Assembly: GCA_019429465.1 (NCBI GenBank)
Contig: JAHYIV010000005.1
Location: 62,001-126,000, forward strand
Length of the DNA stretch: 64,000 nt
Source of the DNA: Desulfoarculaceae bacterium
GTDB lineage: Bacteria; Desulfobacterota; Desulfobulbia; Desulfobulbales; Desulfocapsaceae
Direction: 5' to 3'
Part shown: positions 53,118-63,327 of the stretch, piece after piece
How the letters are laid out: every line of letters begins with the position of its first letter
Numbering within the stretch: position 1 is the first letter of the stretch
Notes under the pieces: generated by a model
Told to the model about the DNA's origin: nothing
Seen by the model: the letters and a program-made list of their open reading frames with translations, nothing else
Databases searched by the model: none
Made by a program: the position numbers and the translations under genes

Positions 53118-53166
53118 GCCACTTCAAAGAAACAGCCATCTTTTCCGGCTGTTTCTTTGAAGTGGC
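53118..53166. repeat. Perfect 20-bp-stem hairpin, family 2 copy
   Basis: GCCACTTCAAAGAAACAGCC and its exact reverse complement around 9 bases. Compared with 35303-35352 two base pairs are changed (G-C to A-T and C-G to A-T), each compensated on the other arm. Confidence 0.75.
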
Positions 53167-53222
53167 GCCGGCCAAAAACCTGACAACAACAATGAGAAGA
53201 ACAGACAAAAAGCCATGCAGAA

Positions 53223-53948
53223 TCACCTGCCATTCAAGATCGACTCCACTGTTTTTCCACCAACCTTCCGGCTGAAGATTGCCTCCAGAAGAGGGGCAAT
53301 CTGTTCCATTTCATCCTCAAGCAGTAAAAACCCAGGTAAAGGTTTGGCCTGGACCAGCTGGACCCGCGACTGATCAGCAAAAGAGGCTGGCAGCAGCGTT
53401 GCCACCCCCCTGTTTTGCGGCTGATCACAAAGGGCTGAGAGGACATCAAGCATGTTGCCCCAGTACTCTCCCTGTCCCAGATGCTCAATAATCTGCAGAA
53501 CGGCAGTAGCTGCTGACAGGTAATATGTGGGCGCCAGGGCTGAGATCCCGGCAGAACACCTCTGTTCAGAGGCAAAACATCGACAGGAAAAGGGCCTGAC
53601 CTCATAGATCCGGCAGCAGTCATTCTCCAGGAAGGGACAGGGAGACATATTGCCAAGCAGTTCAGGCTGGCCATCCTCGCCCTGGCCCAGGCAGGCACCG
53701 GCAAAATCATTGGTGGTCATCCGGGGACGCCCGGTTGTTCCTTTATTCTGCAGCTTGTCGGCAAACCACAAGTCACGACCAGTCTGCCGAATCAGGCGAC
53801 AAATAGCCTCTCCTTCAACGGCGGTCATGATCACATTCTGAGTACAACAGGACGCACAGTTTTTTTCACAGGCAAAGGAAAACCTGGTCGACCACTCAGC
53901 AAATGTTTCATAAATGGACTGCAGGATATCTTCTTTTAAAGGAGGCAT
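53223..53948 (-). CDS. YkgJ-family cysteine cluster protein
   Basis: 241 residues with CEKNCASCCTQNVIMTAVEG near residue 28 and CPFLENDCCRIYEVRPFSCR near 105, the metal/Fe-S-binding pattern of the family. Distant paralogue of 5983-6654. GAGG precedes the ATG. It lies about 60 bp downstream of the AMIN gene, possibly one transcript. Substrate unknown. Confidence 0.8.
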   Translation of the reverse strand: MPPLKEDILQSIYETFAEWSTRFSFACEKNCASCCTQNVIMTAVEGEAICRLIRQTGRDLWFADKLQNKGTTGRPRMTTNDFAGACLGQGEDGQPELLGNMSPCPFLENDCCRIYEVRPFSCRCFASEQRCSAGISALAPTYYLSAATAVLQIIEHLGQGEYWGNMLDVLSALCDQPQNRGVATLLPASFADQSRVQLVQAKPLPGFLLLEDEMEQIAPLLEAIFSRKVGGKTVESILNGR

Positions 53949-54009
53949 ACAACCTCAATAGACAGACCTGCGATCAGTTCAGGACAGGATTGGACAGAGC
54001 AAGACTTCC

Positions 54010-55101
54010 TCATGGCTTGCCAGAAATCCCAGCATCCTTGGTGTCAGAGGAGTTCACAAAAAGGACATAGCGATTCTGCTCTTTGAAAAACACCTGCTGC
54101 AGGTCATAGTGTCGATTGGGCACTAATTCAAGAACCACCCTTATCTTGGGAGGATCAGCACCTTTTTCCACCCGAACCTGTGTCACGAATTCCCCCTGTG
54201 CAGCAATGATCGCCGGCACCTTATCGCCAAGTCGTGAATCCATAAAATCACAGACAATAGAGGGAGTTCCCTCTTCATTGGCAAAGACCACGGGGGGATG
54301 AAAATTACTCAATTCAAAGACCACCTTTTCCTCTTTATCAGGGCTTTGCTCAAAAGAGATCCTTTTAATCATAACTTGTGATGACGAAGCTGGTGGCGTC
54401 TTGACGGCCACGACAGGAAGTGCCACGGACGGAGGATCGGCCTGTTTTTCTTGCACCTGCGGCAAAGAGTCCGCTTCCATCTCTCCCGGTTCAAGAGGAG
54501 CAGGCGGTTTTACAGGAATAACAGCCTCTTTTTTCGTCCTGGAGGTGGCCGGCAAGGCCTGTTCTTCTGTCTGCCCGACATGAAAAATGGTAATCTTCAA
54601 GGTATTATCTTTTACCTGAAAATCCTGGAAAAAATCGTAGTCACCACCTGGAACCATATCAAGAACCACCCTGGTCTTGAGCTGAGGTTCCTTATGCATG
54701 CCGACCCTGATTGCAGAGACCAGATTGCCCCTGCTTTTCATCACACCCTTGATCGATGTGGAGTGCCGGGTATCATAAAAATCAAAAACGACCTTGGGCG
54801 CCTCCCCTTTCATGGCGAATATCTTAGGGAAATATGGTCCGTTCAGTCTAAAGGTAACCGTTTCCCGGCTGTTGCTTGCCTGATCAAAGCGAATCTGTTC
54901 AAGCAGGGCGCCTGTCTCTCCGGCAGAAAGTAGAGAAATGGGGAAGATAAAAGAAAAAGCAAGAGTCAAGACAAGAAGATAGACAGCCTGACACAGGCCA
55001 CAGTCCGCTGGAATTCGACCAGGAGCAGACTGGCAAGCCCCCAGCTTCTTCGAGAAGGCCGACAGGACCAGAGATTTTATGACCAGACCTTTACTTTTCA
55101 T
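54010..55101 (-). CDS. Envelope protein with two AMIN domains
   Basis: 363 residues from the ATG at 55101. A long basic n-region precedes a hydrophobic segment (about 38-62), a signal sequence or anchor. Two AMIN domains follow: about 68-180 (IRFDQASNSRETVTFRLNGP, then ISAIRVG-like LVSAIRVGMHKEPQLKTRVV) and about 255-355 (ISFEQSPDKEEKVVFELSNF, then VTQVRVEKGADPPKIRVVLE). A Pro/Glu linker joins them. AMIN domains bind peptidoglycan or position envelope machines such as amidases and secretins. No catalytic domain follows. Confidence 0.82.
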   Translation of the reverse strand: MKSKGLVIKSLVLSAFSKKLGACQSAPGRIPADCGLCQAVYLLVLTLAFSFIFPISLLSAGETGALLEQIRFDQASNSRETVTFRLNGPYFPKIFAMKGEAPKVVFDFYDTRHSTSIKGVMKSRGNLVSAIRVGMHKEPQLKTRVVLDMVPGGDYDFFQDFQVKDNTLKITIFHVGQTEEQALPATSRTKKEAVIPVKPPAPLEPGEMEADSLPQVQEKQADPPSVALPVVAVKTPPASSSQVMIKRISFEQSPDKEEKVVFELSNFHPPVVFANEEGTPSIVCDFMDSRLGDKVPAIIAAQGEFVTQVRVEKGADPPKIRVVLELVPNRHYDLQQVFFKEQNRYVLFVNSSDTKDAGISGKP

Positions 55102-55303
55102 CCAAACAACCTTTATACCAGGTAACATGTTATTTTCATTCAAACAAATAGATCTTTAGCCTGAATATATCATCCGCCCTTGTAAAGTCAATCTATTTCC
55201 AGTACATCTGCAGATGAATTACAGACACCGGCAACCACAGCCAGACACCGGGGACCGACAACTGAGCAGCTGTCTCCTTAAACCAATCTTCCAAATACTC
55301 CTC

Positions 55304-57883
55304 ATGCAAGCTAAAATAGAAAGAAGCAAACTTCTCCCTTTTGTCACCAAGCCAGGACGTTATCTGGGTCATGAATATAATGCCATCGTTAAGGACTGGA
55401 ATCAGACCCCGGTCCGCTGCGCCCTCATCTTCCCTGATCTCTATGAAATCGGCATGTCCCATCTTGGCCTGCAGATCCTCTACCACATCCTTAACGACCA
55501 GGACAAGGTGCTGGCGGAACGAAGTTACTGCCCGGATCGGGACATGGAGAAACTACTGCGGGAGAAGAACTCCCCCCTCACCTCGCTGGAGACAGACCAC
55601 GCCCTTGCCGACTTTGACATTCTCGGATTCACCCTGCCCTACGAGCTATGCTACTCCAACATTGTCACCATCCTCAGTCTGGCCGGCATTCCTTTGTGGG
55701 CGAAAGACCGGAATGAATCCTCTCCGCTGATTCTGGGCGGTGGTTCCTGTTCCATGAATCCGGAACCGGTTGCCGATTTCTTCGATGCCATCCTGCTTGG
55801 CGACGGCGAAGAGGCGCTGCTGGAAATCACAACCATAGTGGGCCAAGCCAAAGAGGACAAGTTATCAAGATCGGAGCTCCTGTCCCGACTGGCCACCATC
55901 AAGGGCCTGTATATCCCCTCTTTTTTCCAGCCTCACTACACTGATCAGGGAACTATCAGTGAGATCCGGACCCTCAAAAGCGACACCCTCCAGGTCCGGC
56001 GGAGAATCGTCTCCGACCTCTCCCGAACCGACCATCTGCAACGACCGCTGGTGCCAAACGGCAAGATCGTTCATGACCGTCTGGGGGTGGAGATCGCTCG
56101 AGGATGCACCAGGGGCTGCCGCTTCTGTCAGGCGGGAATCATTTATCGCCCGGTCAGGGAGCGCAGCCCGGAACAGATCATGAACATTGCCCGCTGTGGA
56201 CTGAGTAATAGTGGATTTGACGAACTGGCGCTTCTGTCGCTGTCCACCGGTGATTATTCCTGCATTGAACCGCTCCTGACGCAGCTGATGGACACCTTTG
56301 CCAGCGAGTATATCTCGGTCTCCATGCCCTCCATGCGCGTGGGAACCTTGACCCAGTCGGTCATGGATCAGATCAAACGGGTGCGCAAGACCGGATTTAC
56401 CGTGGCGCCCGAGGCTGGCAGCGAACGGTTGCGCCGGGTGATCAACAAGGGCATTACCGAGGATGATCTGCTGACCACCTGCCGGGACGCCTTCGCTTTA
56501 GGCTGGAAGGTCATGAAGTTCTATTTCATGATCGGCCTGCCGACCGAGACCATGGATGACATCGATGCCATTGCCGAACTGGCAATGAAGGCCAAAAAAG
56601 AGGGCGACAGAGACGGACGCGGGCGCCGCCAGATCAATATCAGCGTTGGCACCTTTGTGCCCAAGCCCCACACCCCTTTCCAATGGGAGCAGCAGATCAA
56701 CATGGATGAGAGCCGTGAACGGATCAGGCGCATCAAAGGAGCGCTGCCCCGCACCGGCATCAACCTGAAATACCATGATCATGAACAGAGTTTTCTCGAA
56801 GGTGTTTTTTCCAGAGGCGACCGCAGACTGGCCAAACTCCTTGAGACTGCCTGGAAAGGCGGGGCGAGACTCGACGGCTGGTCGGAACACTTTGATCTGG
56901 GCATCTGGCGGGCAGCTGCAGAAGAATGCGGCCTGAGCCTTGAATCCTTCCTGCGCCGGCGCGATCCGGGTGAGATCCTGCCCTGGCAGCATCTGCACAG
57001 CGGTATCGAAACAGCCTTCCTGCAGGATGAACTGGCAAAGGCCCACGAGGAGGCCTATACCCCGGACTGCCGTTATCATGGCTGCCAGCAGTGCGGCCTC
57101 TGTGATTTCAAGGAGATCAGGCCCATTGTTCAGGGCAGAAAGACGGCAGGCAGTGGCGTGCAGACACCTGACTTGCCGGCCGCAAGCCCCACAAGTCCAG
57201 CCGGGAAAAATGGCGCGACCGCAGGCCAAGAGGGCCATTTCAAGTACAACGTCATCTACTCAAGCACAGGCGACATCTGCTTTCTCGGCCATCTGGAGTT
57301 GCTGCAGCTGGTGTTCCGGGCCCTGCGCCGGGCCGGAATCACCACCAATTTTTCTCAAGGGTTCAACCCCTCGCCCAAGATCTCTTTTGGCCTGGCCCTG
57401 CCGGTCGGCACCGAGAGTCTGGCCGAATACTTTATCATGGATCTTCCTGCCCCACTCAAATCTGCTGAGGAGACCGTGCGGCATCTCAACCGCCAGCTGC
57501 CGCCAGGCCTTACCGTACAATCGGTGGCACTGCACTCGGGCAAGGTCCCCCAAAACCTGCAGAGCAGTTATACGGTCACCTGCCCGCGGCCCCTGTCAGC
57601 AGAGGAGATCTCCCGCATCGATGATTTCATGGCCAGGAAGGAGTTTCCCCTCACCCGCAGTCGTAAAGGGAAAAATTCGGTATTTGACATCCGCCCCCTG
57701 GTGGTGGCCATCGTACCGGAAACGGCAGACAGACTCAGGCTGGAGCTTCTTTACACCAGCAGTCTGCCGGGCGTCAAACCCATTGAAATCCTGACCCATG
57801 TCCTGAACATGGACAAGGAGACGGCCGCGACCAGCAAGGTGCTCAAAACGGCCTGGCACAGCGTGGCTGAGGATAAAAAATAG
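55304..57883 (+). CDS. B12-binding-like radical SAM protein with fused DUF2344 domain
   Basis: 859 residues from the ATG at 55304. The N-terminal part (about 25-235) is a cobalamin-binding-like Rossmann region with LGGGSCSMNPEP. The radical SAM core carries CTRGCRFC at about 267-274 (C-x3-C-x2-C). A linker with CRYHGCQQCGLCD and then a DUF2344 domain (KYNVIYSSTGDICFLGHLEL, about 646-859) follow. In many bacteria the two parts are separate neighbouring genes; here they are fused, the usual TIGR03960/TIGR03936 architecture. Substrate not established; tRNA or ribosome-linked roles have been proposed. The start is weakly supported. Confidence 0.87.
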   Translation: MQAKIERSKLLPFVTKPGRYLGHEYNAIVKDWNQTPVRCALIFPDLYEIGMSHLGLQILYHILNDQDKVLAERSYCPDRDMEKLLREKNSPLTSLETDHALADFDILGFTLPYELCYSNIVTILSLAGIPLWAKDRNESSPLILGGGSCSMNPEPVADFFDAILLGDGEEALLEITTIVGQAKEDKLSRSELLSRLATIKGLYIPSFFQPHYTDQGTISEIRTLKSDTLQVRRRIVSDLSRTDHLQRPLVPNGKIVHDRLGVEIARGCTRGCRFCQAGIIYRPVRERSPEQIMNIARCGLSNSGFDELALLSLSTGDYSCIEPLLTQLMDTFASEYISVSMPSMRVGTLTQSVMDQIKRVRKTGFTVAPEAGSERLRRVINKGITEDDLLTTCRDAFALGWKVMKFYFMIGLPTETMDDIDAIAELAMKAKKEGDRDGRGRRQINISVGTFVPKPHTPFQWEQQINMDESRERIRRIKGALPRTGINLKYHDHEQSFLEGVFSRGDRRLAKLLETAWKGGARLDGWSEHFDLGIWRAAAEECGLSLESFLRRRDPGEILPWQHLHSGIETAFLQDELAKAHEEAYTPDCRYHGCQQCGLCDFKEIRPIVQGRKTAGSGVQTPDLPAASPTSPAGKNGATAGQEGHFKYNVIYSSTGDICFLGHLELLQLVFRALRRAGITTNFSQGFNPSPKISFGLALPVGTESLAEYFIMDLPAPLKSAEETVRHLNRQLPPGLTVQSVALHSGKVPQNLQSSYTVTCPRPLSAEEISRIDDFMARKEFPLTRSRKGKNSVFDIRPLVVAIVPETADRLRLELLYTSSLPGVKPIEILTHVLNMDKETAATSKVLKTAWHSVAEDKK

Positions 57884-58008
57884 CTCCATGCAGAGAAAAA
57901 AAGATTACGAAGAAGCTCATTCTGCTTCTCACCCTCCTCAACCCCTGGATGGGGTCGATACAGGGAGACTCTATCTAGCGCCTGTCCAGCCGGGACGGCT
58001 ATAAAAAA

Positions 58009-58779
58009 TTATTTTTTGCGGGCAATAAAACAAGTACTGGCATAGGTGATGGGAACGCCGTCTGGCATGCCAAAGCGGGCCTGATACTCCTGCTCAAAAC
58101 GCCTGAGCCCGGATCCCGTCCAGCGATACGCCCGCACTCCGCCCACACCGGTGGCCCGCAGATGATGGAGAATATCCCTGGGGGTGGGCAGAACAAGTTG
58201 GTCCTGTTCGGTTGCCATCTGTTCCAGGACATAATCCTTCTCCAGCAAACCGGCAATCTGTTCAGGACTCCGGTAGTCAAGACCTATACCGGTCAGTTCG
58301 GTAAACTCCTTCAAGGTGCCGGGGCCAAAGATGGAAAAGATCAGAAAGCCGTCCACGCGCAGCGCCCGGGCCAGACGCTGCAGCAAGCCAGGCAGATCCG
58401 CCAGCCACTGGAAGGTGGCGCTGGACAGGACCAGGCTGATCCTGTCCGGGAGCGGCAGCTTTTCGATATCGCCAAAAAACGGCAACAGGTGCGGCATCCT
58501 GCCCTCTGGAATCCCGGCCATTACCGGGTCAATAAAATCAGCAACCAGATCATTGAGAAACAGGGTCTCCACCCGCTGCTGCTGACAGAGCATCTGGGTC
58601 AGCAGCCCCGTACAGCAGCCGATCTCGAGCACCCGCTCATAGCTGATAGCAGGAATCTGCCCGACAAGGGTCAGCAGCCGGCTGCTGATCCGCCTTTGAA
58701 CCGTGGCCTGGCCATCATAGGTGGCTATAGCCTTCCGGAAACAATGGGCAATCTTGTCCTTGTTCACAATCATGGCCAT
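58009..58779 (-). CDS. bioC: Malonyl-ACP O-methyltransferase BioC
   Basis: 256 residues, class I SAM methyltransferase starting biotin synthesis by methylating malonyl-ACP. VLEIGCCTGLLTQML is motif I; LPLPDRISLVLSSATFQWLA and FSIFGPGTLKEF are typical of BioC. Last gene of the bio operon, separated from bioG by 209 bp that carry a hairpin element (58860-58938). Confidence 0.88.
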   Translation of the reverse strand: MAMIVNKDKIAHCFRKAIATYDGQATVQRRISSRLLTLVGQIPAISYERVLEIGCCTGLLTQMLCQQQRVETLFLNDLVADFIDPVMAGIPEGRMPHLLPFFGDIEKLPLPDRISLVLSSATFQWLADLPGLLQRLARALRVDGFLIFSIFGPGTLKEFTELTGIGLDYRSPEQIAGLLEKDYVLEQMATEQDQLVLPTPRDILHHLRATGVGGVRAYRWTGSGLRRFEQEYQARFGMPDGVPITYASTCFIARKK

Positions 58780-58859
58780 GGCTTACCTGCTGTCCTTCAT
58801 TTGAATCATACTTCCCTTCTTCAATCGACCATGTTCATTGGTCTCGGGGCAAAAACATT

Positions 58860-58938
58860 CTAACCCCGGTAAACGGGATAAGTGCCTTTCGCAGATTATT
58901 TTCTTGCAAAAAATAAGAAAATAATCTGTAAGGCTCTA
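58860..58938. repeat. Hairpin element family 1, copy D, inside the bio operon
   Basis: Box CTAACCCCGGTAAACGGGAT (58860-58879) followed by arms 58882-58905 and 58915-58936 around an A-rich loop. Placed between bioG and bioC, it may attenuate or end transcription there. Confidence 0.75.
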
Positions 58939-58988
58939 ATATTATCTAACCGTGGATCATACGTCCACTTCCGTGAGTAGCATTGCAG

Positions 58989-59657
58989 TTACGGTGCACC
59001 TGCCACCAATTCATCCCAACTGTTCCAGCGATAAAACAGAAAATGAGCCCCCTCGATTCGCATGACCTCTCGCCCCTGCCAGAAGGCAATCTGATGAGAG
59101 GTGGGTACCACCAGGTCCTGGTCGACAATCAAAATCTTGGTATAGATCGCATCCTCTGCCGACTGACAGCTCACCTGCCCTTGCAGGGCCGTCAGCTCCA
59201 GAAGCTGATTTTCAAGTGACCTCGCGGGTTGATTGCCGAGAAAGGTCTCATAAGTCTTGCGATCGCGACACATGCGGCGGTAAAACTTCAGACGGCTGGG
59301 GGCGCTGAGGTTTTCCAGGGTGGCAGAATAAAGCTGCACTGGAATCCCGAACTGATCATGGACAGGACAAAGGGTGCCATTGATGGCAATGGCACCCTGC
59401 AGGCAATGCGACCAGGGCTGAAAGATCTGCTGGCCAATCCACACCCCCATGGACCAGGAGACAAGATAGGTGATTCGATACCTTGTGAACAGGGTCGCCA
59501 GATCACAATCGAGTGCCAGATCATGATAATCGGAGAGCATGAGGACATCGTATTCACTGGCACCAAGGGGTAGAAAAGGGTTTGCATCCATACCCCAGCC
59601 ATTACAGAAGATGATCAACCGCTCTTTCCGGCGCTGGTGCAGCCAGGCGCTTTTCAT
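58989..59657 (-). CDS. bioG: BioG, pimeloyl-ACP methyl ester esterase
   Basis: 222 residues of the DUF452/BioG family that removes the methyl group from pimeloyl-ACP methyl ester. IIFCNGWGMDANPF near the N-terminus, nucleophile in SWSMGVWIG, later PTSHQ and GAHFLFYRW with the catalytic His. The start overlaps the bioF stop as ATGA. It replaces BioH. Confidence 0.88.
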   Translation of the reverse strand: MKSAWLHQRRKERLIIFCNGWGMDANPFLPLGASEYDVLMLSDYHDLALDCDLATLFTRYRITYLVSWSMGVWIGQQIFQPWSHCLQGAIAINGTLCPVHDQFGIPVQLYSATLENLSAPSRLKFYRRMCRDRKTYETFLGNQPARSLENQLLELTALQGQVSCQSAEDAIYTKILIVDQDLVVPTSHQIAFWQGREVMRIEGAHFLFYRWNSWDELVAGAP

Positions 59658-60967
59658 CTCCGGGAACCACCATTGATCTGGCCTGGCCGGCTGACAGAGT
59701 CAGGCAGGGATGTTTCGCTGTCGCAAGTTCCAGGGACGGACACCCCGCAAGAAAGATTCTTGGGGTGTGAAGAGGGAGCGATCTCCTCGGCCAGAATCTC
59801 CGACAGTCCCTGGAGATCCTGCCAGGTCATATCCGCGGTCAGAGACAGCCGGAAACGGGCAGTGCCTTCCGGGACGGCCGGCGGACGCACCGGGAAGATC
59901 AGGAACCCCTGATCCTGCAATTTTTCAGCCAGACGCACCGTCTCTTGATCAGTGCCAATAACAAGCGGGATGATATTTGTATCCCCGGCAATGGGAAGAT
60001 TGCACTGGAGCAGGGACTGACGCAGCTCCTGCGACAGGCGGATCAGGTGGCGCCGCTGCTCCCCCATGCTCTGCTGCTGCAGAAAAACAAAGCTATTCCA
60101 ATTGAGGACCACCGGCGGTGCAGCCGTAGTAAAGATCAGCGAGCGACTGTAATTGACAAGATAATCGCGGATATCCTGGCTGCAGATGACAAAGGCCCCG
60201 ATAGAGGCCAGGGCCTTGCCGAAGGTTCCCACCAGCAGGTCAACATCGGCAACGACCCCCTGCTCTTCCGCCTTGCCAAGCCCTTTCTCCCCATAGAGTC
60301 CAACAGCGTGCGCCTCATCCAGATAGAGCAGGACGTCAAACCTTTTTTTCAACTGCACCAGACGGACAAGATCGGCCACGTCGCCATCCATACTGAAGAC
60401 CGATTCGGAGACAATCACTACCCGCTCATAGTGGTGGCGATTGTCAGCCAGTAGACGCTCTAGCTGGGCATAATCACGGTGCTGGAAACGTTTATGTGCG
60501 GCCCGGCAGAGCTGCATCCCGTCATGGATGGAGGCATGGTTCAGCTTGTCGGAGACGATCAGATCATGTTTGCCGAGCAGGGCGGGAAGGATGCCGATAT
60601 TGGCGTGATAGCCTGAATTAAAGAGCAGGGCAGCACAGCGGCCTGACTTGCGCTGCTTGTTATAGGCCGTGGCCAGTTCCTGCTCCAGGCGATGAGCCAG
60701 ATCCGTGTCACCTGTAAGCAGACGGGAAGAGGCAGCTCCCAGACCATAATTGTCAAGCAGACAATCAGAGGAACCCATCCCCTCATAAAAGCGGTGGAGC
60801 AGCTGGGAATCCCCGGCGATCCCCAGATAATCATTGGAGGTCAGGTTCAGCAGCTCTCTGCCCTGATAGTGAACACGGCAGCCCCGACGGCCGCGAAGGG
60901 GCTTGAGCTGACGCAGTCGGCCACGGTCTTTGAGTATCGTCAGTTCTTCTTTATAATCAGCATTCAC
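59654..60967 (-). CDS. bioF: 8-amino-7-oxononanoate synthase BioF
   Basis: 437 residues, longer than the usual 385-400 because of an extended C-terminus with Cys residues. [41 protein letters not shown], and PLP-lysine region [15 protein letters not shown], then [10 protein letters not shown]. Start codon GTG at 60967 overlaps the bioA stop as GTGA. Condenses pimeloyl-ACP with alanine. Confidence 0.93.
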   Translation of the reverse strand: MNADYKEELTILKDRGRLRQLKPLRGRRGCRVHYQGRELLNLTSNDYLGIAGDSQLLHRFYEGMGSSDCLLDNYGLGAASSRLLTGDTDLAHRLEQELATAYNKQRKSGRCAALLFNSGYHANIGILPALLGKHDLIVSDKLNHASIHDGMQLCRAAHKRFQHRDYAQLERLLADNRHHYERVVIVSESVFSMDGDVADLVRLVQLKKRFDVLLYLDEAHAVGLYGEKGLGKAEEQGVVADVDLLVGTFGKALASIGAFVICSQDIRDYLVNYSRSLIFTTAAPPVVLNWNSFVFLQQQSMGEQRRHLIRLSQELRQSLLQCNLPIAGDTNIIPLVIGTDQETVRLAEKLQDQGFLIFPVRPPAVPEGTARFRLSLTADMTWQDLQGLSEILAEEIAPSSHPKNLSCGVSVPGTCDSETSLPDSVSRPGQINGGSRR

Positions 60968-62253
60968 GGCTGTCCCTCGCCAGCCACAACCTCGACTATG
61001 GCCGCAGTCAGGATATTCAGATCAAGCGCCGAGATACAATATGGCGGCATCACATAGACCAGACGGCCAAAAGGCCGCACCCACACCCCGCGCTCAACAA
61101 AGGCCGCCTGGATCTCCTTCATCCGTACCGGCACCTTCATCTCCACCACGCCGATGGCGCCCAGCACCCTGACATCCTGCACCTGTGCCATCTCCCTGCA
61201 CGGTGCCAGCCCCTGTTCCAGAAGATGCTCGATCCGGCTCACCTGCTGCTGCCAGTCAGATTCCAGCAGGAGCCTGATTGAGGCGCAGGCGACATGACAG
61301 GCCAGGGGATTACCCATGAAGGTGGGACCGTGCATAAAGACGCCGGGCGCCGCCCGGGAGATACCCATGGCGACTTCGGAAGTGGCCATGACTGCAGCAA
61401 GAGTCATGGTCCCACCCGTCAATGCCTTACCCAGACACATGATATCAGGGGTAATGCCTGCATGGTCACAACCAAAGAGGGCTCCGCTGCGGCCAAAACC
61501 CGTGGCGATCTCATCAACAATCAGCAGGACGCCAAAGGTATCGCAGAGGAGACGCACCTGGCGCAGATACTCGGGATGATAAAAATGCATGCCACCCGCC
61601 CCCTGGACAATGGGTTCCAGGATCACCGCACACAACTCCCGGTGGTGCTGCTCGATCAATTGCCGAAAAGAATCAATATCACGGTCATCCCATTCCTGGG
61701 TGAACAAACACTCGGGCCGGTCGGCAAAGAAGTATCGAGGCAGGATTCCGGCAAAGATCTGGTGCATCCCCGCCACCGGGTCACAGACCGACATGGCGTG
61801 ACAGGTGTCCCCGTGATAACCGGAACGGATAGTGAGAAAGCGGCAACGTTTTGGATGACCGGCAGCATAATGATACTGGATGGCCATCTTCATGGCCACC
61901 TCGACTGCCACCGAACCCGAATCGCACAGGAAGACCTTGTCCAGAGCGGCCGGGGTCAACTCCACCAGCAACCTTGCCAGCTCCACGGCCGGTCGATGGG
62001 TAAGCCCGCCAAACATCACGTGAGACATGCGAGCCGCCTGCTCCTGCAGGGCCTGGATCAATATCGGATGGCTGTAACCATGGATTGCCGACCACCAGGA
62101 GGCCATGCCATCAATTAGTTCCCTGCCATCCATGAGCCGAATACGCACACCTGTGGCCGACTCAACCGGATAGACCGGCAAGGGATCTGCCATGGAGGTA
62201 TATGGATGCCAGAGATGTTCCCGGTCGTAGTCAAGAAGGGTTTGGGTATTCAT
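60964..62253 (-). CDS. bioA: Adenosylmethionine-8-amino-7-oxononanoate aminotransferase BioA
   Basis: 429 residues, class III aminotransferase. [14 protein letters not shown] at the N-terminus is diagnostic of BioA, then [30 protein letters not shown] and the PLP lysine in [13 protein letters not shown]. Second gene of the bio operon, 70 bp after bioB. Confidence 0.94.
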   Translation of the reverse strand: MNTQTLLDYDREHLWHPYTSMADPLPVYPVESATGVRIRLMDGRELIDGMASWWSAIHGYSHPILIQALQEQAARMSHVMFGGLTHRPAVELARLLVELTPAALDKVFLCDSGSVAVEVAMKMAIQYHYAAGHPKRCRFLTIRSGYHGDTCHAMSVCDPVAGMHQIFAGILPRYFFADRPECLFTQEWDDRDIDSFRQLIEQHHRELCAVILEPIVQGAGGMHFYHPEYLRQVRLLCDTFGVLLIVDEIATGFGRSGALFGCDHAGITPDIMCLGKALTGGTMTLAAVMATSEVAMGISRAAPGVFMHGPTFMGNPLACHVACASIRLLLESDWQQQVSRIEHLLEQGLAPCREMAQVQDVRVLGAIGVVEMKVPVRMKEIQAAFVERGVWVRPFGRLVYVMPPYCISALDLNILTAAIVEVVAGEGQP

Positions 62254-62323
62254 GGAGGTAAAGACTTACGTGTTTAAGTGATACATGCTGGAGGTGAGCA
62301 GTAAATGGGTGTGGTGGTGTATT

Positions 62324-63307
62324 TTAAAACTGAAATCCCATCTTGCCAATGGCATGCAGATCCTCATCCAGGCCGTTACCAGCCGTGGTCAGATAGTTGC
62401 CGACAATAGCACCGTTGGCGCCAGCTCCAAAAAAGTGATACTGATCCGACCCGAACTGATTGCGGCCTCCAGCCAGACGGATAACCGCCCGCGGATTGAT
62501 AAAACGGAACATGGCGATGGCACGCAGGACCTCGTCAAAGGGAATGGGGTCCAATTCACCAAAAGGGGTGCCGGCAATAGGGGTCAGGATATTGATGGGG
62601 ATGGACATAACCTCAAGCTCCCGCAGTTCAAAGGCAAGCTGCAAGCGCTGCTCCAGGCTCTCACCCATGCCGATGATGCCGCCGGAGCAGACATCCATGC
62701 CTGCGGCCCTGGCCAGAAGGATAGTCTCCACCTTTTCTTCCCAGCTGTGGGTAGTACACACCTCCGGAAAATAGTCCCGGCAGCTCTCCAGATTACAGTG
62801 ATAGCGGCGCACCCCAAAGGCGACCAGGCGCTCTGCCTTGTCACGGGTCAACAGCCCCATGGAGGCACAGAACTGAAGCCCTGTTTCCCGGCCGATCTCT
62901 GCATACAGCTGTCCCAGGCTCTCAAGCTGATTACTGGTAACAGAGCGGCCAGCCGTGACCAGCGACAGGCGAGGGACCCCTGAACGGTCATTTTCCCTGG
63001 CTTGGGCCAGAGCTGTATCCGTCTCGATCTGCTCGTAACTGTCAATGGCCACGCAATAGCGGGCAGACTGGGCACAGTAGCGGCAGTCCTCTGAACAGCG
63101 ACCGGAACGGGCATTGATTATGGAGCAGAGATCAAAAGAGTCGGCGAGAAAAAAACGACGCAGTCCGTCCGCTGCCCGGCACAGTTCGCTCAGGTCAGCG
63201 CCAAGCGCCAGCGCCAGTGCATCCTCATAACTGAGTGCGCTGTCATTATGAATCTGCTGAAGACAGTCTTGAATATTCATGGAGAAAGGTTGGGTAGAAT
63301 AAGACAT
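62324..63307 (-). CDS. bioB: Biotin synthase BioB
   Basis: 327 residues from the ATG at 63307 (an in-frame TTG at 63325, right after the mlaD stop and with GGAG upstream, and an ATG at 63280 are alternatives). Radical SAM motif CSEDCRYCAQSARY, then SLVTAGR, CASMGLL, YHCNLESCRDYFPEVCTTHS and NILTPIAGTPF. Two Fe-S clusters insert sulfur into dethiobiotin. bioD is not in the window. Confidence 0.93.
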   Translation of the reverse strand: MSYSTQPFSMNIQDCLQQIHNDSALSYEDALALALGADLSELCRAADGLRRFFLADSFDLCSIINARSGRCSEDCRYCAQSARYCVAIDSYEQIETDTALAQARENDRSGVPRLSLVTAGRSVTSNQLESLGQLYAEIGRETGLQFCASMGLLTRDKAERLVAFGVRRYHCNLESCRDYFPEVCTTHSWEEKVETILLARAAGMDVCSGGIIGMGESLEQRLQLAFELRELEVMSIPINILTPIAGTPFGELDPIPFDEVLRAIAMFRFINPRAVIRLAGGRNQFGSDQYHFFGAGANGAIVGNYLTTAGNGLDEDLHAIGKMGFQF

Positions 63308-63327
63308 GGGTAGCTTACCAATCAACC

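Noticed and set aside
53061-53166. Integron attC sites, because of GTTAACAAACG
   Set aside because: Perfect symmetric hairpins without the asymmetric core boxes and extrahelical bases of attC; no integron integrase or cassette array nearby.
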